Position numbers and translations under genes: made by a program
Part shown: in pieces, positions 21,481-32,903 of the stretch
Layout: each line of letters opens with the position of its first letter
How positions within the stretch are numbered: position 1 is the stretch's first letter
Source of the DNA: Symbiodinium natans
Lineage: Eukaryota > Sar > Dinophyceae > Suessiales > Symbiodiniaceae
DNA length: 64,000 nt
Assembly (NCBI GenBank): GCA_905221605.1
Contig: CAJNDS010002730.1
Location: 217,001-281,000 of the forward strand
Direction: 5' to 3'
Notes under the pieces: generated by a model
Databases searched by the model: none
Told to the model about the DNA's origin: nothing
Seen by the model: only the letters and a program-made list of their open reading frames with translations

Positions 21481-21703
21481 TACGCAGGACAGAGTGATGG
21501 CTTTGATGCTGAAAATTTCGCAGAGACATGAGCATACCGCTGTCATGGAGAAGTTTTGTTTGAACTGTTTGCCTTGAAGAGCGTGCCAACTTGCAGAACT
21601 TAGCCACGCGTTTTTGTCGCTTGGTGGACTTCTACACTCTGCACGTGGCAATACATAGTTCTTGCCAGGCAGGTACTGGAGAATGTTGCATATTGTGGTG
21701 GAG

Positions 21704-21790
21704 TTCGGAAACATAGGAGTACCCTTTTTGGGGTCCCTTTAAGGGGACTCTTTTCTATTTGGGGTATGAAAAGGGGTACCCCTATAATGC
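21704..21790. mobile_element. MITE family B copy
   Basis: Sequence cggaaacataggagtaccct ... aaaaggggtacccctataat forms an inverted repeat related to 27385-27499. It overlaps the unique upstream part of the minus-strand satellite ORF. Confidence 0.6.
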
Positions 21791-22464
21791 CCATTGAGTT
21801 CTTCATGACGCCAGGGCTGTCATGACAGCAAGATGTGGCATGCTACACAGTAGTTACATCCTGAAACCTGACCATACCCCTCAGTCCCTAGTGCACCTCT
21901 CACTTCAGACGCTGGCTGTAGCTTCAGCAGCACGAAGCTTCAATCGGACTTGGCCTTTTAGGGGAATCGTGCCTTGTGTCCACAGCTGCTGGCTCAGACG
22001 TCGTGCACTTGGCACAGTGGGAAAGTGGCAGTCCCAGCACTCCCGCGTATGCAGCTTCGCTGCAAGGAGGCCCTACTTTGAAGCACCTTAAACGGCTTAG
22101 GGTTTATTTAGGGTGTAGGGCTTACACCCCTGACATTTCCTAAACGCATGCGTTTTCAAGACTGAGGTGCTCAGGATATAGGATGCTAGGCTTCTTGAAC
22201 AGATTGGACCTCAACGAAACCTAGTCAGACATCAGATGAGTTGAGGGTATGGGTTCTACTAGCCCTATACCCTTTCCCTTTGTCTTGGGCAGCTGCCGTT
22301 GCCCACCGACATCCCGTGAAGCTAGAACTTAAGCAGCCAAAGCCCAGATTCACTGGTACACGCTCCGCGCACCCTCAAACACCTTGCATCCTCAGCCCTA
22401 AGTTTCTCAACGGGTTCAGGGTTTAGGGCTTGGGGTTTGGGGTTTGGGGTTCAGGGTTTAGGGG

Positions 22465-22578
22465 GTAAACTCCAGAAAGTTGGAGCATGGTTTAAGTAAG
22501 GATGAGAGCTGGGATTCCCTTTAGTGTACCTTTTTTGGGGGTATGGGGATTAGGATGTCCCAACTTCTTGGAGTTTAC
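22465..22578. mobile_element. Inverted-repeat element, single copy
   Basis: gtaaactccagaaagttgg and ccaacttcttggagtttac form 19-bp imperfect inverted termini around a G-rich core with ctttttttgggggtatgg-type sequence. No second copy was noticed. Confidence 0.6.
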
Positions 22579-22767
22579 TGTAATCTCAGCTGGAGCAACG
22601 GGGCTCATGGGGTCCATATTGGGGTTTGGGCTTGCCAACTTAGGGTTCAGAGTTTGTTGCGCGGGAAGCGAAGTTAGGGTCTGGGGTTTAGGGTTTAGGG
22701 TTTCTGGTTCAGGGTTTAGGGTTTAGGGTTCAGGGTTCAGGGTTCGGGGTTTAGATTTTTTGTTTTA

Positions 22768-23064
22768 ATGTTGAGATGCTCTAGGAGCTCTGGGCTCAGG
22801 ACGCACGTTCCTGAGGTTGACTTCACACCCTTCCAGGCAGGAATGGCAAACGCTTGTTCCGTGGCGGTTTTAATGCTCAATCTCGTTCGGCTGTTTGCAT
22901 GTCTGCGTGAACAAAAGCTGAAAATGTGGGGTCAGGGTTCGCGAACCAGGCCGCCAGCCTGGGAGTTTAGTAGCATCTCGTACGGTACGATGAGCATGGA
23001 GATGGATTGGCTTACGAATCAAATTGCATCACTGCCGATGTCTACACGTTCGTCATACAAATAG
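22768..23064 (+). CDS. Small hypothetical ORF, 98 aa
   Basis: ATG to TAG in one uninterrupted frame, containing VPEVDFTPFQAGMANACSVA followed by a hydrophobic segment VLMLNLVRLFACL and ending MSTRSSYK. It lies between a TTTAGGG array and a MITE (23104). No family is recognised and no start context is available to judge expression. Confidence 0.3.
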   Translation: MLRCSRSSGLRTHVPEVDFTPFQAGMANACSVAVLMLNLVRLFACLREQKLKMWGQGSRTRPPAWEFSSISYGTMSMEMDWLTNQIASLPMSTRSSYK

Positions 23065-23103
23065 GCCTTCAAGCTGCCTGAGATGACAGTTTCTCTTTGT
23101 GCA

Positions 23104-23221
23104 ATTCTAGGATGCCCAGTAGTACCCTTATCCCTTTTTGGTAGGTTTAGGTTCCCTTATAAATCCCTTTAAACAAAGAAGGGCACCCTTTTTCATCCTA
23201 GGTTACTGGGCAACCTAGAAT
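23104..23221. mobile_element. MITE family G
   Basis: Inverted termini attctaggatgcccagta and tactgggcaacctagaat enclose a pyrimidine-rich core. Related copies: 18570-18698, 35175-35275 and 41372-41485, and a terminal fragment at 10735-10785. Confidence 0.75.
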
Positions 23222-23584
23222 TAACGCGTCCTTGTTGCCCTCTCAGAGCCATTGGCGTGCGACGTCAGTACTTTGGACAGTCCAGATGCAGTAGATGCTT
23301 ACCAAAGCGAGCCGGCACGTGTGGCAGCCACTGGGTGATTGTGAGTGCCTTTGCACGCTTGGGCACCTCGATTCCGCATAGTGGCGCCCCCGTTCCCTCA
23401 CCGAGCAAGACTGAAACCGCACGACGCCTGTGAGACTCCAACTCAAATCCACAACTTTTTCCCGTACAGCCTGACCATAAGGACCCCAAACGGGAACATA
23501 TTTTAGAGAAGTGCCCTAACCCCTAAACCCTGAGCCCTAAACCCTAAACCCGAAACCCTAAACCCTAAACCCTAAACGGTGCAG

Positions 23585-23678
23585 GATGTGGAGGTTCCTC
23601 CTCCTGGCACGGCCTTCGTGCCCAACGAGGCCTCTGAGCTGCATGGGCTTGGAGCTTACAAGCTGTTTATTCGGGGAG
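23585..23678 (+). CDS. Exon upstream of the 2OG oxygenase, possibly its 5' part
   Basis: Acceptor tgcag then an open frame of 31 codons plus one base, beginning DVEVPPPGTAFVPNE and containing LHGLGAYKLFIRG. It ends at AG followed by a GA dinucleotide, just before a CCCTAAA array. It lies 1.06 kb before the first recognised oxygenase exon, on the same strand. It could be the amino-terminal extension of that protein or the end of a separate gene; no family was recognised. Confidence 0.55.
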
Positions 23679-24262
23679 GAACCCTAAACCCTAAACCCTA
23701 AACCCTAAACCCTAAACCCTAAACCCTTTTTTGGCTTTCCAAGGTCAGCAGTTTCGGGTTTGAGGGATTTGGGGGTTATTTCGTGGATTGTCAGCCCTTG
23801 CTCCCACGGCCCCCTGACAGGCTCAGCGTGCTGTTGGAAAGCAGTTGCGGGCGTCTTGGACCGGCAGCAGCTTCTCGAGTACTAGGAAGGGCAGTGAGAA
23901 ACCGGAGCGTAAGAATTCTCAAGCTGATATTACACAGTTTATGCTGTAAAATACAAACGCGATATGTATCTATCTATATATATATACACATGTAATACAC
24001 CGAATGACTTTTAAATAGAGTTTGGCATATGGTCAGCGTTTTGGTTACTCTTACGAAAGGCAAGATACTTGAAAGATAGGGCTTCAGAGTTTGTGGTACT
24101 TTTGTGTGTACTTGTAACCCTAAACCCTAAACCCTAAATATAGGGCCTCGATCTGGCTAGGATTTAAAGATTGGGTATTTGGTCTTAGCTCGGAATTCCC
24201 GGCTTTGGACCCTTGTTGCTGGTGCTCTTGAAGACTGGGCTTCGGGGACGCAGGGATCACTA

Positions 24263-24368
24263 CTGATTGCTTAAGAGCCCCCCAAAAAATAGAATTTTCT
24301 TCCTTACCAAGGTAGTATAGGGATTATGATTTTTTCCTCTTTTAACTTGGGGTTCTTAAGCAAGTAGA
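24263..24368. mobile_element. MITE family K copy
   Basis: Inverted termini gattgcttaagagcccccc and ggggttcttaagcaagtag. A second copy at 57978-58064 begins attgcttaagaacccccctc, and terminus-only fragments occur near 41131-41155 and 62752-62765. Confidence 0.7.
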
Positions 24369-24737
24369 TCATGAAGTATCCAATGGCAGAGGCCAACTGC
24401 GCGTTTTCAGGCAGCGGGTTTGGAACCCCCATTCGTGCCTCAATCCAAAGAACGATCACAGCTCAGGTTTTAGCTTGCAAGGATCACAGAATGAGTCTAA
24501 AGCCTAAACCCTGAAACCTAAACCCTAAACCCTAAACCCCAAACCCTAAACCTCGCCACTCCGCTTCATCCCGAAAGTTGCCCTCGGCACCTGCTGAGCC
24601 CCAGTCGTGAAAACCCATGTGAAAAGTGGCCACACGTTGGACGTTTTCCTAGGGTTTAGGGTTTAGGGTTTAGGGTTTAGGGTTGAGGGTTTAGGGTTTA
24701 GGGTTTAGGGTTACCTGAAGCTGCCTGAAAGTGCAAG

Positions 24738-27700
24738 GAGATCCTCACCAGCCACGGTTTCGTGTACGCCGCTGGCCTGATCAAGCCGGAGGTCGTCACT
24801 GAGGCCTTTGCCACTTCGCGCGCGCCGCGGCTTTCAAGAAAGTTTGCATGACAGCTTAAAGGCTCAAGGAAAGGCTGAAAGTCTGAATGGAAGCTTCAAT
24901 AAAACGTAGGATTCAGGGTCGGCTGGTTCAAGGGAGAGTTTTCGGGCTCGTTTTGTCTCCTCAAAAACCCTATGTATACTCGAGAAGACTCCTTGAGGGG
25001 TCCGACTGGTTTTCCTTGGAGGGTACACAATTATTGAAAATCTAGGTTCCAGAGTTTTTGTTTTAGGGCTCTCCCCACTAACGCTGGAAAGACCGGCCAC
25101 CACCAAACTCAAAGCAGCAACCTTACTATAGCCTACACATGAACGCTCTGAGACCATCTAAGACCATTTAAGACCATCTTAAGCCCTTAAGACCAACAAC
25201 CCGAGTCCGTTGTAGCCCCGAAACTGCTAAACCCTAAACCCTAAACCCTAAACCCTAAACCCCAAAGTCTGGAGACGAGGCTTTCTTCTCGGAGGGCACA
25301 GACCGCGACGCGCTGCAGCCACTCGACCCGGCGACTTGGTTGACATGTTGGTTTAGGGCCTTTAGGGCCTTTAGGGCCTTTAGGGCCTTTAGGGCCTTTA
25401 GGGCCTTTAGGGCCTTTAGGGCCTTTAAGGTCTAGGGTCTAGGGTCTAGGGTTTAGGGCTTGGGGTTAGGAACAGCTGCAGAAACCTGCTTGAGTCGCGG
25501 CCCAGTTGTCTTCGAATTCCCGCAATCACTGGGGGGAAAGATCTCTGGAAGTCGTGCCTTTGAAGCTGTAACACCGGTGTTTCACATTACTGCCACACGT
25601 AGCCGAAAACCCCGAAAAAACAGAGTTGGCTGCTCTTCAATGGGGTTTCCTGGATGTCCCTTGACTGAATGTTTCAATGGTGTTTCGCAGCTATCAAAAG
25701 ACCGAACAAGGTACTAAGTTGTTTGTTCTGCTTGCGTTTGGATGGCGTTTGCTTGAGCCGAGAGTTCTTAAGATTCACGAAGAGGCTTCAGAATCACTGG
25801 TCCACCTGGCTCATGTGCCAACCTCCGTCTACTTGCGGATTCTCTCTGTTCCTTCTCGATGTTCGAAGTATGGTTGTTCCAAGCTGCGATGGCTGCATCG
25901 GGACTTTTCGGCACGTCCGGCCAAAAATATAGCTTTCTGCTATAGTCCGCCCGCCTTACACGCGCCTTACACGCACCTTACGCGCGCAGGGTTTCGGGCA
26001 CAGGGGCTCAGCTCTGCACCATGGGCCTCAACTCGAGCCGAAGGCCCCATAACTTCAGGTGCTTGAGTTTTAAGACCCGGTAGAATGGCCGCAGATGCCA
26101 ACGTTTGCCCAGGCGACGAACACGGGATACGGGCGCATGGGCGGTGAGGCGCTGAATGCCCGCCGTGCCAACGACCTGAAGGAGGCGCCGTCTCGAGGTC
26201 TCCAAGGGTTTGGTAGTGGGTCTATAGGCCTTAGGTTGGCTTGGTGTGCAGGGAGGGCCCATCCCTTGGCTCGGCTTGGCTCTTTTGTTCAGCTAAGCCA
26301 AAGCCAAGCCACTCAACCAGGTAAAGCTCGTTGGGGTCAATGTGCAATGGTAGCCCGCCCCAAACTGCCCTGCCATAAAAAACACAACCAAACCAAAGTC
26401 AAGCCGCTTTGTCTGGTCCAGCACCTTTGTTGCAACTGGAGGGAAGGGGAAACATTGTTCTAGGAAGCCAGTCCCACGCTGCTGTATATACCGCTTTCAC
26501 AGCTCCAGCACGCTAGCTCCCCCCAACCCTCCCCCCCACCCCAAAAAACATAACAACGAAGCATGTATATTTGTACACATATATTCGTGAAGCGAAGCCT
26601 TCGAAGCTAAGCCATTTTAGCAAATAGTGCGGAGCCATACCTTTGCAAAAGAAATCCATCCGACGATGTTGTGTGTCCAAAGAGCCAAAATGCATGTTAG
26701 ATAGAAAATGTCGGGTTTAGGGTGTAGGGATACAATACATAGGACCAAAGAAGCCTGCCTTAGAATGAAGAACACCCCATCTTAAAAGAAGTGTGCCAGA
26801 TCATGCGTGCAACGTTGATGGAAGCATGAAAGCTGCAATGAAGAAAGCCAAGGAAAATACTGGGATAGCCTTTACTGTCAGCAAATAAGATCTCAGATTT
26901 AGAACTGTTGTCCAAAGTCTAGAAAGACGTAAGTTCATGTTGGAAGAGCAGAAGAGTCCCTCGAATGATTACCAAGAGAAAGACAAGGATTACATTATTA
27001 CGCTCTAAAAACTCTCATGAATACTGTGAACACAGACCTTTGTTTTACGCAGCGAACAGCTACTCTGGACACAAGACCCTGAAGGTCTTCAACCTTCGCA
27101 AACCGGCTTTCGAGCCCGGTCACAGAGCGGACGCTCAGCTGCAAACTCGTCCTTTTTGGAGGGGTTTGGTGGGGGAGTTCAGGATGTAGACAGTTCGTGC
27201 TTAGGGTCTAGTCTAGGCTTCAGGGTTTCGGTAGTTTTCAATAGGGCGTTGCAGGTGAAGACTCAGCTATTCAAGAACGTCCAATGAGGCTCTAGTACAT
27301 CTGGCACATCTGGCATTCCACGGGTGCTTCCTAAGAGCAAGTATTTGCTCAGACAGATGCTCAAGCTTCTACGCAAGCAGATACCGGAACATAGGGGTAT
27401 TTCCCCAAATAGGAGTACCCCTTTTATGCCCCAAATAGAATGGAATCCCCTTATAACGGGACCGCCCCAAAAAGGGTACCCCTATTTTCGGAAACCCCCA
27501 TAAAGGTCGACTCTTGCAGCAAAGAGTTTAAGGTTTCGGGTTAAGGTTGTAGGCTGTAGGGTTTAGGGTTTAGGGTTTATCCTGGATTAAGCCTGTCAAG
27601 CCCACTACCGAGGCACAGGGCACGCCGGATGGCTTCATGCCTGTTGCCACCCGGGTGTTTGACGCCTGCTGCCGCGGCGCACTGCAGGCCAGGGGCGCAG

Positions 27701-30700
27701 GGCTCAAGTTTGACAGCTCTCAAGGGGCTACAGTGGGGACCCTTGGAAGGGACCTTAGGGGGTCCTTTGGGGTGATATACCCCTTAATTGTAACGCTACG
27801 CGACCCGCCTCGGCATGAACCGTGGGGAGGGGATTAGAGGTGGGGTGCCTGCTTTGTGCTACCCAGACACCTATGGCCCGAGGTCGTTTAAAATGGCGCA
27901 GGGGTTTGTGGGTCTTGAGCACAGGAGCTTACGGATTTGCCGGGGGAGCGGCGCCTCTAGGCAAAAGCCCTCATGGCCATGATCTTCAGCTGCCACGGAG
28001 AAAAACCACAAACTACCCTATTCTCGCCAAAAATGCCGAATGAGAAGCTCCGGAAAATAATCCCAACCGCAACTTGATCACACATACCTCAATAGGAATT
28101 ACCGTAGTATAGGGTCTATGACCCCAATTTTAGCAGCCGTGATCTTCCTGCTCACCTGCTTCCGCAACGTGGCAGGCCTTACTTGCCTTTGGCGTCGCCC
28201 TTGAGCTTGAGATGCCTGGCTCCCTAAACCCTAAACCCTAAACCCTAAACCCTAAACCCTAAACCCTAAACCCTAAACCCTAAACCCTAAACCAGATGGG
28301 GATATGGGAATGGGGGGGGGCGGGTGGGGTGTCAATTGGAAGTTCAAGGGGTGTTTGAGGGTTGCCTTAGTAGGGGCTTCCAAAATCTCGCGAAGGCCAC
28401 GGAGGTTGCTTGTAGTTGCCTGTGGGGCTAAAGCCACATTTCAGGCATGGGGTGGATAAGGCATAAGGTTGAGGTTTCGGACATCAACCCTAAACCCTGA
28501 ATCCTAAACCCTAAACCCGAAACCCTAAACCCTAAACCCCGGTTTTGGTCATTTTGTCGGTTGCTCTGCTCCCCGAAGCCTAAGCCCACCCACCACCCAC
28601 AGCCGGCGAGAGAGGGGGAGGAGGGGGGCAAGACCCCAGAACCCCTTTCAGCGCCCTAAACCCTAAACCCTAAACCCTAAACCCTAAACCCTAAACCCTA
28701 AACCCTAAACCCTAAACCCTAAACCCTAAACCCTAAACCCTAAACCCTAAACCCTGGGCCTGCGGACTCAACACTGAGCCACACCTGCTGCGACTTTCAA
28801 GACCGGCCAGCCTCAAAACCTCGAGATCCCCAAGCCCAGCAAGCCTTGGGGGTTTAGGGTTTAGGGTTTAGGGTTTAGGGTTTAGGGTTTAGGGTTTAGG
28901 GTTTAGGGTTGAGGGTTTAGGGTTTAGGGTTTTGGGCTTAGGGCTTAGGGGCTCGGGGGTATCTGAAGGGGCATTCCATCGGGCATCATGCTCAGGAATC
29001 CGGCCAAGTTCGCCCAATCAGTGAACACCTGGGACCTCACCACGCTGCGAATGATCCACTATCCTGTCCCTCAGACTTACTCGAGATCTCTGCTGGGTGT
29101 GGGGAAAGCATTTTCGGTTTTGAGAGCCGCCAATTGCACCCTTCAGCCTAAGCCAGAAGACTTCAGCCGCTGAGCCCTGAACCCCAAGCCCTAAACCCTA
29201 GACCCTAAGACCCTAAGACCCTGCGACCCTAGGACCCTAAGACCCTAAGACCCTAAGACCCTAAGACCCTAAGACCCTAAGACCCTAAGACCCTAAGACC
29301 CGAAGACCCGAAGACCCTAAGACCCTAGGACCCTAAGACCCTAAGACCCTAAGATCCTCGAGACCTTCGTGGAGCCTTTGGGTTGAGAGGCATTGGGATG
29401 GGTGTTGCGGGGTTGAGGGGCTTCGGGACTTGGGGGTTCAAGTACAAACGTGTGCTTCCTTTGTGTCATTATCTTAGGGTTTAGGGTTTAGGGGTTTAGG
29501 GGTTGACTCACCTGCAAGCTCTAAATCCTAACCCTTATAAGCCCTAAACCCCAAACCCTAAACCCTAAGCCCTGTCAAGGCCTCCAAAAGCGAAACCGAC
29601 GACACCTCAGCGATCCCCTGCGGCGAGCACACGGACTTCGGGGCCGTGACTTTGTTCCTCGTCAGTGCTTCGAGTTTCGACTCATTGACACTCAGCCCTC
29701 TTTAGTGTGGTGGACCGCTCCCTCACACAGTCAAACAGTCGACATTGAATATTTAAACCCTAAACCCTAAAACCCTAAACCCTAAACTTGCTCCACCCTC
29801 GTGGAACGGCATCCCAACTTGTCCTCAGAGAGGGGCCCCCCTTCGCTGTAAATTGCTCTGGCCCAAACCCGCTGTTCCTTCAATCCATACTTGTCCGTGC
29901 ACTGTTGCTGTTTTAGGGTTTAGGGTTTAGGGTTTAGGGTTTAGGGTTTAGGGTTTAGGGTTTAGGGTTTAGGGTTTAGGGTTTAGGGTTTAGGGTTTAG
30001 GGTTTAGGGTTTAGGGTTTAGGGTTTAGGGTTTACGTTTAAGTTTAGGGTTTAGGGTTTAGGGTTTAGGGTTTGGGCATGTCTTCGGGCTGTGCCCCAGA
30101 GAGCAGAGAGGACAGTTTTCCCCGAGGCTGCTCCTCGAGGATGGTTCGCCGGGTCTCGAAGCAAGGCGGCCGGAAGGCAGGGGGTTTAGGGTTTCGGGTT
30201 TAGGGTTTAGGGTTTATGCTTTCGGGTTTCGGGTTTCGGGTTTGGGGTTTGGGGTCAGCGCCTCTTTCCTACTTAAAGAAATTCAAGGTGCGATTCTGCG
30301 GCGCAAGTCGGGGGGGGGGGGGGGCTTTCCGTAACAAGAAACGGAAAATTTGGGGGAAGCATCTGCACTGCTCACTGTGCTCTCTGACCTGAACTTAGCC
30401 ATAGAACTTAGCCATAGAACACGAATGACTTCGACGCGCTCTCTGCGACAGTGGTTGGCACGGCAAGTCAGCCTCATGGCGTGAGATCCTTCCAATCTCA
30501 CGGCAGTGATCACGACAGCTTCAGCCATGAGAACTTTACAAGCCCTGAGCTTCATACTCAGCCCAGCCTGGCCCCAAAACACCCACAAGTCCTGAACCAC
30601 CTGCATCCTGAGACCCTAAACCCTAAACCCTGGCGGGTCCACAAGGAACCCGCGCAAAAGTGTGGCCCCACCAGCAAACATGAGGTGCAGGACTTAGGTC

Positions 30701-32691
30701 GCAGCCTTTAGTGTTGAGAAATGAAGCCTTTCTGCTCCCCAGTGCGCCTAAAAACAAGAACTTCCAGCCATTTCTGCACAGAAGGTTTAACCTTCTCGGA
30801 ACGGATTAGACGATGTAGACCATGGTTATTATCAGGCTTGGGCCATGGATGCTCTCTTCCCAGAACGGATCAGACTATGGACGTCATCATGGTTGGGCCA
30901 TGGATGCTCTCTTCTAACTATGGTGAAGCAAACGTGTTATTTAGACCCAGGGCTGGGCAGAAGCGGATGTAAGCAAGACAGGGCTTAGTTTAGGACACGT
31001 CGAAAATGCGAAGTAGTGCAAAAACCCACAAACACCAGTATAGTCTACGGATGCCAAAAAATTTGCAGGATGATTTTAGAGAAAAATTGCGGGGATGAGG
31101 TGATGGGCGAAACCAAGGAAACACCGGTATTTACAGGGGATTCTGAGGGCAGCAGAGCTAAACTGTCCAAAAAGCGTGGGTCTCTTATGGCCCCGCCTAG
31201 CCCTAAACCCTAAACCCTAGACCCTAAAACCCTAAAACCCTAAAACCCTAAAACCCTAAAACCCTAAAACCCTAAAACCCTAAAACCCTAAAACCCTAAA
31301 ACCCTAAACCCCTAAAACCCTAAAACCCTAAAACCCTAAAACCCTAAAACCCTAAAACCCTAAAACCCTAAAACCCTAAAACCCTAAAACCCTAAAACCC
31401 TAAAACCCTAAAACCCTAAGACCCTAAGACCCTAAAACCCTAAAACCCTAAAACCCTAAAACCCTAAAACCCTAAAACCCTAAAACCCTAAAACCCTAAA
31501 ACCCTAAAACCCTAAAACCCTAAAAACCCTAAAACCCTAAAACCCTAAAACCCTAAAACCCTAAAACCCTAACCCTAAAACCCTACACCCTAGGACCTTC
31601 AACCCTGAAGTCCAAAGCCAGAAGCACGCCTCGTAGCAATCAGCTGGAGGTGGCTGGATGCCAGCTCATGGAAAGAAGAACACAGCAGCACGGTGGCATC
31701 GGTAGTTTCGCGCTTGGGCCCTAGGGTTGAGACAGTTTCAGAGGCCCCCCGACCCCCGACTTGAATTTTCATTGCTGTGCATGGTAAAGTAGAAACTAAC
31801 TAAGTGTACTATAGGGGTCGGAACACTTACTAATAGTATTCCCGAATATCATTATACTACAATATCCCCCAAAATCCTACTCTAATTATCAAGGCTCCTA
31901 TATTAGGGTGGTATTCAGTGTTTGATATCCTTGTCTCCTGCATGCTGGCAACCCTTCGGGCCAGCGCGTCCCAGCACTTTGATGCCTTCTTGCAAAGGCT
32001 TTAGGTTGTCAGTCGCATCGTTCAGAACGATGCGAGCTTTGAGACCGCACGGCTCAAGTGAGGCGGGAAACCTAAACTTTCAGGAAAGCTTGTCGTGCCC
32101 ACCGGAGGGGGAGGAAGGCAAACTAACATCAAAGTGGGCTTCTTGCATACTTGCATGACAAGCGCCTAACCGGGGGCCTGGTGGCTAGCCACTTGTGCGC
32201 CAGGCACGGCACAATGTTGTGATGTTTCGGCGCGTGGTTGTGTTTAACAATCCGAAGCAAAGTTGGAGCTGCCCTTGGACATGAAACATGTTTGGCAAAA
32301 TGGAGTTCCAGCTGGAAGTGGTGGCCCGGGCCTTGGACGCACACTTGCAGCGAAGCTGTGCATGTGGGTGGATGTTGCGCGTCCAATGTCGAAGGAGGGG
32401 GGTGGGGGATGATGTTCGCCTGTCATTTTCTCCTGTATGCCGGCAACCCTTACGGCCAGTGTGTCCTGTCGTCAGAGTGCTGCTAGCCAGTGGGCAGGGC
32501 GTGGGCAAAAGGAATGCAAAGAATCATTTCGCCCAGACGGCGGCGGCGGTGGCCACGGCCACGGCGGCCACGGCGGCCACGGCCGCCACGGCCACGGCCG
32601 CCACGGCCACGGCCACGGCCACGGCCACGGCCACGGCCACGGCCACGGCCACGGCCACAATCACCACAACGACCACAATCACGACGATGAC

Positions 32692-32723
<32 letters not shown>

Positions 32724-32762
32724 CGAGGACGAGGACGACGACGAGGACGAGGACGAGGACGA

Positions 32763-32801
<39 letters not shown>

Positions 32802-32810
32802 CGACGACGA

Positions 32811-32903
<93 letters not shown>

